A DNA stretch of 10,756 nt, from NCBI GenBank assembly GCA_031287585.1, contig JAITST010000015.1, positions 1 to 10,756 on the forward strand, written 5' to 3'. Under the pieces are notes generated by a model. The model was not told where the DNA came from. It ran no database searches and saw only the letters and a program-made list of their open reading frames with translations. Source of the DNA: Planctomycetaceae bacterium. GTDB taxonomy: Bacteria; Planctomycetota; Planctomycetia; Pirellulales; Thermoguttaceae. A program made the position numbers and the translations under genes. Below, piece by piece: positions 1 to 7,357 of this stretch (the first letter of the stretch is position 1; each line of letters starts with the position of its first letter).

Positions 1-42
1 GCTTTATGATAGTAGCCAATCGCTTCGTCAAACGATTGAAGA

Positions 43-73
43 ACAGAAAAACTGACCACATCAATTTTTCTGT
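43..73. repeat. Perfect 9-bp inverted repeat upstream of the first gene
   Basis: ACAGAAAAA (43-51) and TTTTTCTGT (65-73) are exact reverse complements around a 13-nt loop. A second short hairpin, CAATCG (17-22) with CGATTG (33-38), lies just before it. The stems are A+T-rich, so a strong intrinsic terminator is unlikely. This could be the tail of an upstream gene's terminator region or the leader of the gene at 131. No gene is visible in 1-130. Confidence 0.3.
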
Positions 74-130
74 ATCGACATAAAAGGCAACGTTAGTTTT
101 TTGTTTTAACCTTGAAAGGAAAAATTTATT

Positions 131-1369
131 ATGTTACGATTATCTCTATGGTGTCTGGCAATGTTCCTGTCCATCGGACAGACATTTGCGGCAGTGACGG
201 TGTATGTTGATATAAAACAGACTGAACCATCGCATCTCCCGTTCAGCGGAGTAGAGACGCGAGTTGGAAAAAACGTGGATGCAACTTATAGTGCGACCGC
301 AGGTTATAACGGTCAACCGACATTACACGCGGAAGAAAAAATAACCGCAACAACGTGGACATATACCGTTTCACCAGTTAATGATGTTACTATCAGCCCA
401 ACATCTGGCAGTGGGAGTTCGGCAAGCATAACGGCAAAAAGTGCCGAAGCGGGAGCGTATGCGATTACCGTGACGTTTGAAGTGAAGTTTACAATCACAA
501 AGTACAAAGAGGATGAAACTGTTGATTCAACTCGGACAGAGGAATACACTGGAAGTGGTTCGGCAACGCTTAACGTAAAAGATGGAAAGTTTAAAGTCTT
601 TATAAAACCTGACGACAATTTTCCTTTATACGCAGGTGATATGGACGGTTATCGAAACAAACTTGGTGTTGGCGAAGATGCAAACATTATTGTTGAAAAA
701 GAAGATGGTTCAGCTGATACTGTTACATTCGATTATGCTACCCCTGCATGTTCACCTAGTATTACGATTAACGGTTCCGCTATTGTGGCTGGTAATAATT
801 CCGGCAGCGAAATAATTCAAGTGTATGCCGTTGTAAATGGAGTTACAGAGGGACCGGAATCTATTGGTGTTACCGTCGTAGAGCCAAACGGAATAAAATA
901 TAAGGAAATACTTCGGTATAGAAACCTCGATTTTACCTCGCCAAATTTTCCACCAATCTCCCCAAGTGTTCGTGGGGCATGTTTTATTGCTGATATGTTT
1001 GTTACGCCGACGGATGTATCTTTTATTGGTGTTTCAGTTGGGGAAGATACTTGTCATTCGCAACGAGAAGGTAGTTTGGAAAACTTGCCGCCGGAAGAGC
1101 ATCCAAGTTGGTACTTTGATTGCACTGGGGGGAATATGGCTAACGGTTGCCGCGTCGGTGTGATTGGCAATGTGGATCAAGTGGGATTTTATTCTTATCT
1201 ACCAGGTGGTGATGGGTTGAAAATTTGGGACATCCCTTGGTCATATAAAACTGCAACAATGACTGATAGAAAAGTTTTTTTAACAATAAGACAGCGTATG
1301 GAGAATATAGGTGATAAGAAGTCTGTCGTAACCAAAAATGGAATAACTGTCACGCGCACAATTGAGTAG
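131..1369 (+). CDS. Secreted hypothetical protein with Ig-like N-terminal part and Cys-containing C-terminal domain
   Basis: Encodes 412 residues. The ATG at 131 follows an AAAGGA ribosome-binding site about 10 nt upstream and opens a clear Sec signal peptide: a hydrophobic core at residues 3-16 and probable cleavage after Phe-Ala near residue 20. Residues about 70-250 are rich in Thr, Ser, Val and Gly in alternating patterns (for example TWTYTVSP, then AGAYAITVTFEV), as in bacterial Ig-like or PKD-like beta-sandwich domains. Residues about 275-412 form a different domain with Cys at 284, 308, 331 and 340, several Trp (HPSWYFD, KIWDIPWSY), and the end KNGITVTRTIE. I have the impression that similar C-terminal domains, with a Val-Ser-Phe core and a terminal TVTRT, occur in secreted proteins of related phyla, but I cannot name a family. 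Function is unknown; export to the periplasm or cell surface is likely. The next gene starts 115 nt downstream, with a lone TATAAT at 1433-1438 and no good -35 in between. Confidence 0.8.
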   Translation: MLRLSLWCLAMFLSIGQTFAAVTVYVDIKQTEPSHLPFSGVETRVGKNVDATYSATAGYNGQPTLHAEEKITATTWTYTVSPVNDVTISPTSGSGSSASITAKSAEAGAYAITVTFEVKFTITKYKEDETVDSTRTEEYTGSGSATLNVKDGKFKVFIKPDDNFPLYAGDMDGYRNKLGVGEDANIIVEKEDGSADTVTFDYATPACSPSITINGSAIVAGNNSGSEIIQVYAVVNGVTEGPESIGVTVVEPNGIKYKEILRYRNLDFTSPNFPPISPSVRGACFIADMFVTPTDVSFIGVSVGEDTCHSQREGSLENLPPEEHPSWYFDCTGGNMANGCRVGVIGNVDQVGFYSYLPGGDGLKIWDIPWSYKTATMTDRKVFLTIRQRMENIGDKKSVVTKNGITVTRTIE

Positions 1370-1484
1370 GAATTAAAAATGAAATCTCCGTAGAAATTGT
1401 TATTTACGGGAAGGACATTTTAGGGTTAGCACTATAATTAAATTTTAACTTGTTTTGTCTTTAATAATCATTTTGGAGTACACT

Positions 1485-1931
1485 ATGTATAATTTTTCAT
1501 TACGCACCATCATTTGCTTTATAACGATATTGGTGGTTTTTATTGCTGGTATTTTCATCAGGAAAGGATTTGCCGAGAGTGACGGTCTCATTTTTGAGCA
1601 GCAAATATCCAAAGTTGGCGAACTGATAGAAGCCCAAAAATACAATGACGTGTCAAGATTGGTAGCACGTATTGAGAAAACGGCTGAAAATGGGAATGGT
1701 GATAATTTCATTACGTATGTCTGGAAATTTGTTTTTAGTGCACAAGGATATGGTCATAAGGATGACAAAGTAGTTTCTATGTGCAAAAAATTATCAAGTA
1801 AAGCAATTGTTGTTAGTACGAATTTACCTGCTCGAATTGGTCAACAAATCGACTTGTTGGAGTGGGAAAGAAAGATACTCCAAAAAGATGATGAAACCGC
1901 ATATCTTTTAATCAAAGAAAGAAAAGAATAG
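1485..1931 (+). CDS. Membrane-anchored hypothetical protein, N-terminal half of an amber-split gene
   Basis: Encodes 148 residues from the ATG at 1485, chosen because TTGGAG lies at 1473-1478 with good spacing. An upstream TTG at 1455 has no such site. Residues 5-26 form one hydrophobic segment, then a basic patch (IRKG), so this is a single membrane anchor or an uncleaved signal, with the rest probably periplasmic. The remainder is charged and looks helical (FEQQISKVGELIEAQKY and similar). The frame stops at TAG (1929-1931), then reads on open in the same frame into the ORF ending at 2567. Read together, the two parts make a 360-codon protein with N-terminal anchor, helical middle and C-terminal SHD1-like domain, a common planctomycete layout. 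I therefore think this is the 5' half of one gene. It could instead be a real short protein followed by a coupled second gene. Confidence 0.65.
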   Translation: MYNFSLRTIICFITILVVFIAGIFIRKGFAESDGLIFEQQISKVGELIEAQKYNDVSRLVARIEKTAENGNGDNFITYVWKFVFSAQGYGHKDDKVVSMCKKLSSKAIVVSTNLPARIGQQIDLLEWERKILQKDDETAYLLIKERKE

Positions 1932-1937
1932 GTAGAA

Positions 1938-2567
1938 TTGATTCTGTATCAATGGAATAAAATATTGTCTTTTATTGATGATACTTGGGATGAAGATAAG
2001 GTAGCCATACAGTATTTAGTAGAAATTCCGTGGAATGCATTTACTAATGGAATTTCTACATCTGGCGCAGCATTTCCGCCATCAGAGGCAATAGAAAATA
2101 TTGAGATTAGAAAAAAATATCAAGCACAGGTTGATAAAGCATTAGAAACGCAAGCACGCGCAGATCTACAACGGAGAGCCAAAACAGTACGGAAATTGAA
2201 ACGGAATATTGTAAAAAAGTATATCATTGAAATATACTCACTTCATCCGTTTGCTACGGCAGAACTTGAGACGTTGTTGAAAGCACATAAAATTGACGAG
2301 GCGTTTTCAAAAGAAATTCTTGATGTGATTCACAAAGAAGAAACGGAACATCCTGATGATGGTTTTCGTATTTGGCGAAGTAAAGACAAACTGTTCGAAG
2401 CCGATGCAAAGTTTGTTTCAGCAAACGACAAGGAATTAACAATCGAGAAACGAGACGGCAAACGTACAACGATTGAACTAAAACTGTTACGTAAAACAGA
2501 TGTGGTTTATGTCAGTGACCAACTCGCCCCAAAACCAGAAACTCCCAAACCTGGTTCGTCGCCGTAG
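1938..2567 (+). CDS. SHD1-domain protein, C-terminal half of the amber-split gene
   Basis: Encodes 209 residues if translation starts at the TTG at 1938, six nt after the preceding stop. No in-frame ATG or good ribosome-binding site is near. The frame equals that of the preceding ORF. Residues about 45-130 are helical and charged: PPSEAIENIEIRKKYQAQ, then a basic stretch, then HPFATAELETLL. Residues about 142-196 (FRIWRSKDKLFEADAKFV onward) fit the SHD1 pattern: Arg-x-Trp, a Glu-Ala-x-Phe-Val strand, a K-RDGK turn and a closing TIELKLL strand. The end is Pro- and Lys-rich. SHD1 is a beta-barrel, SH3-like module abundant in planctomycete proteins; its bacterial role is unclear. The stop codon lies inside the intrinsic terminator at 2561-2591, which suggests that this is the natural end of the transcription unit. 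The start codon is the doubtful part. Confidence 0.6.
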   Translation: MILYQWNKILSFIDDTWDEDKVAIQYLVEIPWNAFTNGISTSGAAFPPSEAIENIEIRKKYQAQVDKALETQARADLQRRAKTVRKLKRNIVKKYIIEIYSLHPFATAELETLLKAHKIDEAFSKEILDVIHKEETEHPDDGFRIWRSKDKLFEADAKFVSANDKELTIEKRDGKRTTIELKLLRKTDVVYVSDQLAPKPETPKPGSSP

Positions 2568-2591
2568 CGTGTTTACGCTTCGGTCTTTTTT
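2561..2591 (+). terminator. Intrinsic (Rho-independent) terminator
   Basis: GCCGTAGCGT (2561-2570) pairs with ACGCTTCGGT (2575-2584) around the 4-nt loop GTTT: ten positions with one T-T mismatch and one G-T pair. A run of six T follows at 2586-2591. It overlaps the TAG stop of the preceding gene (2565-2567) and would end the 131-2567 transcript. Confidence 0.75.
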
Positions 2592-2653
2592 ATTCGGTGG
2601 TAGTTTGAAAACTGTACTTTTCAAGAAACAGTATAGAGAACCACTCGGCGAAT
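2592..2653. repeat. Nested inverted repeats in the gap before hdrA
   Basis: Inner hairpin: TTGAAAA (2605-2611) with TTTTCAA (2618-2624), loop of 6 nt. Outer arms: ATTCG plus GTGGT (2592-2601) pair with ACCAC (2640-2644) and CGAAT (2649-2653), with a 4-nt bulge (2645-2648) on the right. The whole could fold into one branched structure directly after the terminator U-run. Its role is unknown. The rest of the gap (2654-2800) shows no gene and no convincing promoter. Confidence 0.4.
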
Positions 2654-2800
2654 ACCGTGGTTACGTGTTTTGTGATTTTTGGGAAAGTGCAGACCGCGTC
2701 AAAATAGGTTATCATATCTATTTCCTTAAAATTTTAGTTGCGATACAAACCACGCCTCCCTTTCAAACAATTTTTTATCAAACACACTCGGAGAACATAT

Positions 2801-4798
2801 ATGAAAATCGGCGTTTTTACTTGTTGGTGCGGCGAAAACATAGCCCGCAATGTTGATTGTGAAAAAGTTTCGGCTGAAGTTGCGAAAATTCCGGGCGTTT
2901 ATTGTTCGCTCAACTACAAATATATGTGTTCCGAACCCGGTCAACAACTTATCCTTAACAAAATAAAAGAGTTTGGTCTTACGGCGGTTGTTGTCGCGTC
3001 TTGTTCGCCTCATATGCACTTGAAAACGTTTCGTAAAGCGGTTGAGACGGCGGGTGTTAACCCGTACTTGGTTGAGATGGCGAATATCCGCGAGCATTGT
3101 TCGTGGGTACATTCTGATAAAGAGGTTGCGACGGCAAAGGCGGTCGAACTGATTCGGATGTCGGTTGAAAAGGTCAAATTCAATCATCCGTTGCAACCGA
3201 TTGAAGTTCCGGTAACGAAAAGGGCGTTGGTAATCGGCGGCGGTGTCGCGGGGATTCAGGCCGCACTCGACATTGCCGCGGCGGGGCACGAAGTCATTCT
3301 CGTTGAAAAGGAGCCGTCGGTCGGCGGCAAGATGGCAGGTCTGTCTGAAACATTCCCCACGCTCGACTGTTCGCAATGTATTCTCACGCCGCGTATGGTT
3401 GAAGTTAATCAACATCCGAAAATCAAGTTGATGACGTATTCGGAAGTTGTTGCTGTTGACGGTTACATAGGAAACTTCAAAGCAACTATTCGTAAGAAAG
3501 CACGTTACGTTGACATAAGTAAATGTACTGGCTGCGGTAACTGTTGGAATTCTTGTCCACAGAAAAAAATTCCAAACTCATTCGACTACAATCTCGGCAA
3601 CCGTACAGCGATTTACGTACCGTTTCCGCAGGCGGTTCCGGCGAGACCGGTTATCGACGCGGAACATTGTATGAAACTGAAAAACGGTAAGTGCGGTATT
3701 TGCGAGAAGAAGTGTGCGGCAGGTGCGGTGAAGTACGACGACAAAGACGAGATGGTAACGGAGGATATCGGGGCGATTGTTGTCGCGACTGGTTATCAAC
3801 TTTACAACATCGGACGTTCGCAGGAAAACCTTAATTTGGCGGGCTACGGCGAATACGGCTACGGAAAGTACAAGGATGTCATCGACGCTTTACAGTTTGA
3901 ACGTCTTGTATCCGCGAGCGGTCCGACTGGCGGCGAACCGAAGCGTCCCTCTGACGGTAAGATTCCCGAAAAGATTGTGTTTATCAAATGCGTTGGCAGT
4001 CGCGACAACGCGAAGGGTGTTAGTTTCTGTTCCAAGATTTGTTGTATGTACACAGCGAAACATACGATGCTTTACAAGCACAAAGTTCATCACGGCGAGG
4101 CACACGTTTTCTATATGGACATTCGTAGCGGTGGTAAAAAGTACGACGAGTTTGTGAGGCGGGCGATTGAACAAGACGGAGCGATTTATCATCGCGGACG
4201 TGTATCGAAGATTACGGAGGAGGACGGAAAACTGATTGTTCGCGGTGTTGATACGTTGTCGCAGAAGCCGGTAACGATTGCGGCTGATATGGTTGTGCTT
4301 GCGTGCGCGATGATGCCGACGAGCGGTGCGGAGTCACTTGCACAGATGTTGGGGGTTGGTTACGACGAATACGGTTATATGACGGAATCGCATCCGAAAC
4401 TCCGACCGGTCGAGACGAACTCGGCGGGAATTTTTCTGGCGGGAGCGTGTCAGGGACCGAAGGACATACCGGAGGCGGTAGCACAAGCGTCGGCGGCGGC
4501 AGGCAAGGTGATGATAATGTTAAGCCAACCGGTACTAACACGCGAACCGGAAATAGCGGTAGTGAATGAGAGAGATTGTGCGGCGTGTTACGCATGCGTG
4601 AGAACGTGTCCGTATCAGGCAATCGACAAAAGCGAAATCAAAGACCGCAACGGTAATGTCACCAAACACACTGCAAGGGTAAACCCCGGCTTGTGTATGG
4701 GTTGCGGAACCTGCGTAGCAGTATGCCCGTCGAAGTGCATAGACCTTGAAGGTTTTACAGAAGAACAAATCTACGCGGAGGTAGAGAGTTTGGCGTGA
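2801..4798 (+). CDS. hdrA: HdrA-type heterodisulfide reductase iron-sulfur/FAD subunit
   Basis: Encodes 665 residues, the usual HdrA length. The ATG at 2801 has CGGAG at 2789-2793, and the protein then begins with the family's MKIGVFTCWCG; an upstream in-frame start would only add unrelated residues. Domains: an N-terminal HdrA domain with Cys 8, 10, 43, 68 and 100; an FAD-binding Rossmann core with GGGVAG at 146-151; the conserved LDCSQC at 189-193; an inserted ferredoxin-type motif C242-x2-C245-x2-C248-x3-C252; further Cys at 290, 298, 301 and 305; the family motif FCSKICCMY at 409-417; and two C-terminal 4Fe-4S motifs at C593/596/599/603 and C632/635/638/642. HdrA carries the FAD that bifurcates or relays electrons between ferredoxin, HdrBC and partner dehydrogenases in the cytoplasm. 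No hdrB, hdrC, mvhD or flox genes are seen nearby, so its partner is unknown. All motifs look intact. Confidence 0.93.
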   Translation: MKIGVFTCWCGENIARNVDCEKVSAEVAKIPGVYCSLNYKYMCSEPGQQLILNKIKEFGLTAVVVASCSPHMHLKTFRKAVETAGVNPYLVEMANIREHCSWVHSDKEVATAKAVELIRMSVEKVKFNHPLQPIEVPVTKRALVIGGGVAGIQAALDIAAAGHEVILVEKEPSVGGKMAGLSETFPTLDCSQCILTPRMVEVNQHPKIKLMTYSEVVAVDGYIGNFKATIRKKARYVDISKCTGCGNCWNSCPQKKIPNSFDYNLGNRTAIYVPFPQAVPARPVIDAEHCMKLKNGKCGICEKKCAAGAVKYDDKDEMVTEDIGAIVVATGYQLYNIGRSQENLNLAGYGEYGYGKYKDVIDALQFERLVSASGPTGGEPKRPSDGKIPEKIVFIKCVGSRDNAKGVSFCSKICCMYTAKHTMLYKHKVHHGEAHVFYMDIRSGGKKYDEFVRRAIEQDGAIYHRGRVSKITEEDGKLIVRGVDTLSQKPVTIAADMVVLACAMMPTSGAESLAQMLGVGYDEYGYMTESHPKLRPVETNSAGIFLAGACQGPKDIPEAVAQASAAAGKVMIMLSQPVLTREPEIAVVNERDCAACYACVRTCPYQAIDKSEIKDRNGNVTKHTARVNPGLCMGCGTCVAVCPSKCIDLEGFTEEQIYAEVESLA

Positions 4799-4829
4799 TG
4801 TATAAAGAGGCAGGAACGTCAAGCCGTTG

Positions 4830-4857
4830 TTGGATTTTATTGTCGCTCTGTTATAGA
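4830..4857 (+). promoter_or_regulatory. Possible promoter of the restriction-modification operon
   Basis: TTGGAT (4830-4835), a 16-nt spacer, then TATAGA (4852-4857), which continues AAT. It lies in the 73-nt gap between hdrA and methyltransferase 1, just where an operon promoter would be needed, and would give a very short leader before the ATG at 4872. It is only a moderate match to the sigma-70 consensus. No controller-protein gene or clear C-box is seen. Confidence 0.35.
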
Positions 4858-4871
4858 ATGAGTAGGCGGGT

Positions 4872-5648
4872 ATGTCGCAAGAAAACTGGAAGGAAACAGA
4901 CATTAATGTTGATAGTCTTTGGATTATCAGCGAGCGGGATAAGACCGGCAAACACTCAAATATTTATCATGGCAATTTTATTCCTCAAATCCCCAATCAA
5001 CTGTTGCGGCGATACACGAAAGAGCGTGATGTTGTATTGGATATTTTTACCGGAAGCGGTACGACATTGTTTGAATGTGAAAAACTCAATCGACGCTTTA
5101 TCGGTTTTGATATCAACACGACTATCATTGATTTTGTCAAATCACAGATGGTCGGTTCGTCAGTGCTGTACCGAATCAGTGAATGTGATGTTGCGGATAA
5201 AAAATTATTCGATTCGGCAATGAACGATTCTTTATCGTTCATGGAAACGGGCAATGTTCAATTTGTGATTGCTCATCTGCCTTATATGGATATTGTGAAA
5301 TTTACGGACAAACCGGAAGATTTGTCACATATCACTGACCTCGCAACCTTTGTAAAAAAGTTTGTAGATATAATGAACAACGTTTTACCTTACTTGGAAA
5401 ATGGACGGCATTTCGGAATTATATTGGGCGATGTGTATAAAAAAAGTGAGGTGATTCCGCTGGCGTTTTATGTTTTGGATTCAATCAAACGTCATTTTCG
5501 TGCAAAATTAAAAGGAATCGTGATTAAGAACATTGAAGGCAATCGCGGGAAACTCGGCACAGCAAATATTTGGAAGTATCGTGCATTGAAGAACGACTAT
5601 TTTTTATTCAAACACGAGTATATTTTGATTTTTAAGAAAGAGGGATAA
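4872..5648 (+). CDS. DNA methyltransferase 1 of a type II R-M system (N4-cytosine/N6-adenine type), altered motif IV
   Basis: Encodes 258 residues. The ATG at 4872 is preceded by AGGCGGG, a weak ribosome-binding site. The SAM-binding motif I is DIFTGSGTT (57-65), followed by the strand RFIGFDIN (75-82). The preceding NFIPQIPNQLLRRYTK looks like the motif X region of amino-methyltransferases. Catalytic motif IV falls at 131-138: FVIAHLPY, followed by MDIVKF. Amino-methyltransferases use (D/N/S/H)PPY here, and HPPYxDI is the form I would expect, so Leu136 replaces the first Pro. One base explains it: CTG at 5277-5279 instead of CCG. The first proline sits in the loop that grips the flipped base, so activity may be lost or weak. 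Motif I comes before IV and there is no large target-recognition insert. The next gene starts one nt after the TAA, so the two are translationally coupled. Methyl target unknown. Confidence 0.82.
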   Translation: MSQENWKETDINVDSLWIISERDKTGKHSNIYHGNFIPQIPNQLLRRYTKERDVVLDIFTGSGTTLFECEKLNRRFIGFDINTTIIDFVKSQMVGSSVLYRISECDVADKKLFDSAMNDSLSFMETGNVQFVIAHLPYMDIVKFTDKPEDLSHITDLATFVKKFVDIMNNVLPYLENGRHFGIILGDVYKKSEVIPLAFYVLDSIKRHFRAKLKGIVIKNIEGNRGKLGTANIWKYRALKNDYFLFKHEYILIFKKEG

Positions 5649-5649
5649 T

Positions 5650-6333
5650 ATGGCAAAAAAGAAGACAAAGACGAAACTATTTTTAGAATTAGCCAGTCCG
5701 GATAAAAATGGGTAGAGCCGTTGGGTTTCGGTGGACGAGTTTGTCGGAGAATATGCTTCGTTACAAATTGGCAACGGTTTAAGTTGGGGACGCGGCTCAT
5801 CGCCCCTTGCGAAAAAATATATCATCGAAACCGATAAATCTAAAACATCTGGCAATAAAATTGATGCTGTTCGGCTTATCGGTTTGAATACAGGACAATC
5901 GTTTAGCCAAACGATTCGAGCCGATATAAGGGAACATTATAAAGCCCAAAATTGCGTCATGCTTGGAATTAACGGTCAATCCGAGAATACAAAAATAGAA
6001 ATTGACCATAAAGAAGGGAGAAAAGAAAATAGCAGAGTTTCAAATACAGGAACACAAAAACTTGAGGATTTTCAGCCGTTATGCAAAGCCGCAAATGATG
6101 TAAAACGGCAAATATGTAAGAAATGCAAACAAACAGATAAACGTTGGGACGCAAAGAATATCAAGGGAAATCCCTACTCTTTCTACGAAGGTGATGAAAA
6201 TTATGACGAAGCATTGGGCTGTAAGGGCTGTTATCAATATGACCCGGTAGAATATAGAAAAACGAGCGTCAAAAAGATTAGCAACGAAGCAGCCGACTAT
6301 GTTTCAAAAAAGTTATTTCCAAACGAGGATTAG
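5650..6333 (+). pseudogene. HNH type II restriction endonuclease (possibly NlaIII-like), interrupted by an in-frame TAG
   Basis: From the ATG at 5650, with AGAGGG about 6 nt upstream, the frame runs 227 codons to 6333 with one internal TAG at 5713-5715 (codon 22). The residues on both sides, SPDKNG before and SRWVSVDEFVGEYA after, read as one continuous conserved N-terminus, so the stop interrupts a real domain. Without suppression only a restart, for example GTG at 5731, would give a 200-residue product. In full-length numbering, the HNH core is IEIDHKEGR with His120, then CKAANDVKR with Asn149, with zinc-type pairs C156-x2-C159 and C191-x2-C194. The enzyme would cut unmodified DNA. Length and layout recall NlaIII-family (CATG) HNH enzymes, but that is from memory and needs a search. 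It sits between two methyltransferase genes. Probably inactive or weakly expressed; a sequencing error is also possible. Confidence 0.75.
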
Positions 6334-6339
6334 AAAACA

Positions 6340-7341
6340 ATGAACTACATCGGTTCAAAATACAAGTTATCAAATTTTATTAAATCGGCAGTTTACTCGG
6401 TTGTCGGTTGCGCATTGTCGGACAAGACAGTATGCGACCTCTTTGCTGGTACCGGTATCGTAAGTCGCATTTTCAAACCTATTGTTAAAAAGATTATTGC
6501 TAACGACTTTGAGTATTACAGTTATGTTCTCATCAGAAATTATATCGGTAATCATAAAAAAATTAAGAATGCCAATGGTTTCATTGATGAACTCAATGCT
6601 TTGCCGCACATTGATACCGGCTTCATTTACAGAAATTATTGCCTTGGCAGCGGAAGCGGTCGGCAGTATTTTTCGGACGAGAACGGCAAAAAAATTGATA
6701 CTGTCCGTCGAAAAATAGAAGAATGGAAAAAAACAACACAAATTTCTGACGACCTCTATTTCTTCCTTTTGGCAAGTCTGCTGGAGTCGGCAGATAAAGT
6801 TGCCAACACAGCATCCGTTTATGGTGCGTACTTGAAGCATTTGAAAAAAACAGCACAAAAAGCATTAGTCCTTGAACCGGCAACGTTCCTATTAAATGAA
6901 AATGAACATTCTGTTTTTAATGAAGACAGCAATGAATTGATTAAGAAAATCTCCGGCGATATTTTGTATTTAGACCCGCCGTATAATGCGCGGCAATACG
7001 GAGCGAATTACCACTTGCTCAATACGATTGCAAAATACGATGAGTTTGTACCGCAAGGCAAGACGGGACTGCCGAGTTATAAAAAATCCCGTTATTGCAG
7101 CCGAAGCAGTGTTTTGGCAGAATTTGAACAGTTGATAAAAAACGCGAAGTTCACTCATCTCTTTTTAAGTTACAACAATGAAGGTTTGATGTCCGTTGAC
7201 GAGGTAAGAAGTATTATGCAAAAATATGGAAAATATGATCTCGCAACGACAAATTACCAACGTTTCAAGGCAGATAGAAATGAAAACCGAGTTCATAAAG
7301 CGGATATTACCGAAGAATATATTCATATTTTGAAAAAATGA
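6340..7341 (+). CDS. DNA adenine methyltransferase 2, D12 class, of the type II R-M system
   Basis: Encodes 333 residues. The ATG at 6340 follows GAGG at 6325-6328, inside the end of the endonuclease gene, with a 6-nt intergenic gap. The protein starts with motif X, MNYIGSKYKL, typical of D12-class (Dam/FokI-like) N6-adenine methyltransferases. Motif I is DLFAGTG (33-39) and motif II is ANDFEYYS (54-61). Catalytic motif IV is LDPPYNARQYG (211-221) with the intact DPPY. The conserved ASVYGAYLKHLKK lies at 158-170. It transfers a methyl group from SAM to adenine N6 in the site cut by the partner endonuclease, protecting host DNA. Length and motifs look complete, so this part of the system may still be active even if the endonuclease and methyltransferase 1 are not. 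Base composition is A+T-rich like the other two genes, consistent with joint transfer. Confidence 0.92.
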   Translation: MNYIGSKYKLSNFIKSAVYSVVGCALSDKTVCDLFAGTGIVSRIFKPIVKKIIANDFEYYSYVLIRNYIGNHKKIKNANGFIDELNALPHIDTGFIYRNYCLGSGSGRQYFSDENGKKIDTVRRKIEEWKKTTQISDDLYFFLLASLLESADKVANTASVYGAYLKHLKKTAQKALVLEPATFLLNENEHSVFNEDSNELIKKISGDILYLDPPYNARQYGANYHLLNTIAKYDEFVPQGKTGLPSYKKSRYCSRSSVLAEFEQLIKNAKFTHLFLSYNNEGLMSVDEVRSIMQKYGKYDLATTNYQRFKADRNENRVHKADITEEYIHILKK

Positions 7342-7357
7342 TGAAAATGGTTTCTTA

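Noticed and set aside
2726..3415. 229-codon minus-strand ORF
   Set aside because: Lies opposite hdrA, is very rich in Arg and Asn, and has no domain features; antisense of a strongly coding region.
4795..5223. 142-codon + strand ORF overlapping the start of methyltransferase 1
   Set aside because: Its translation has no recognisable motif, while the overlapping frame encodes methyltransferase motifs I and IV. It is a shadow frame.
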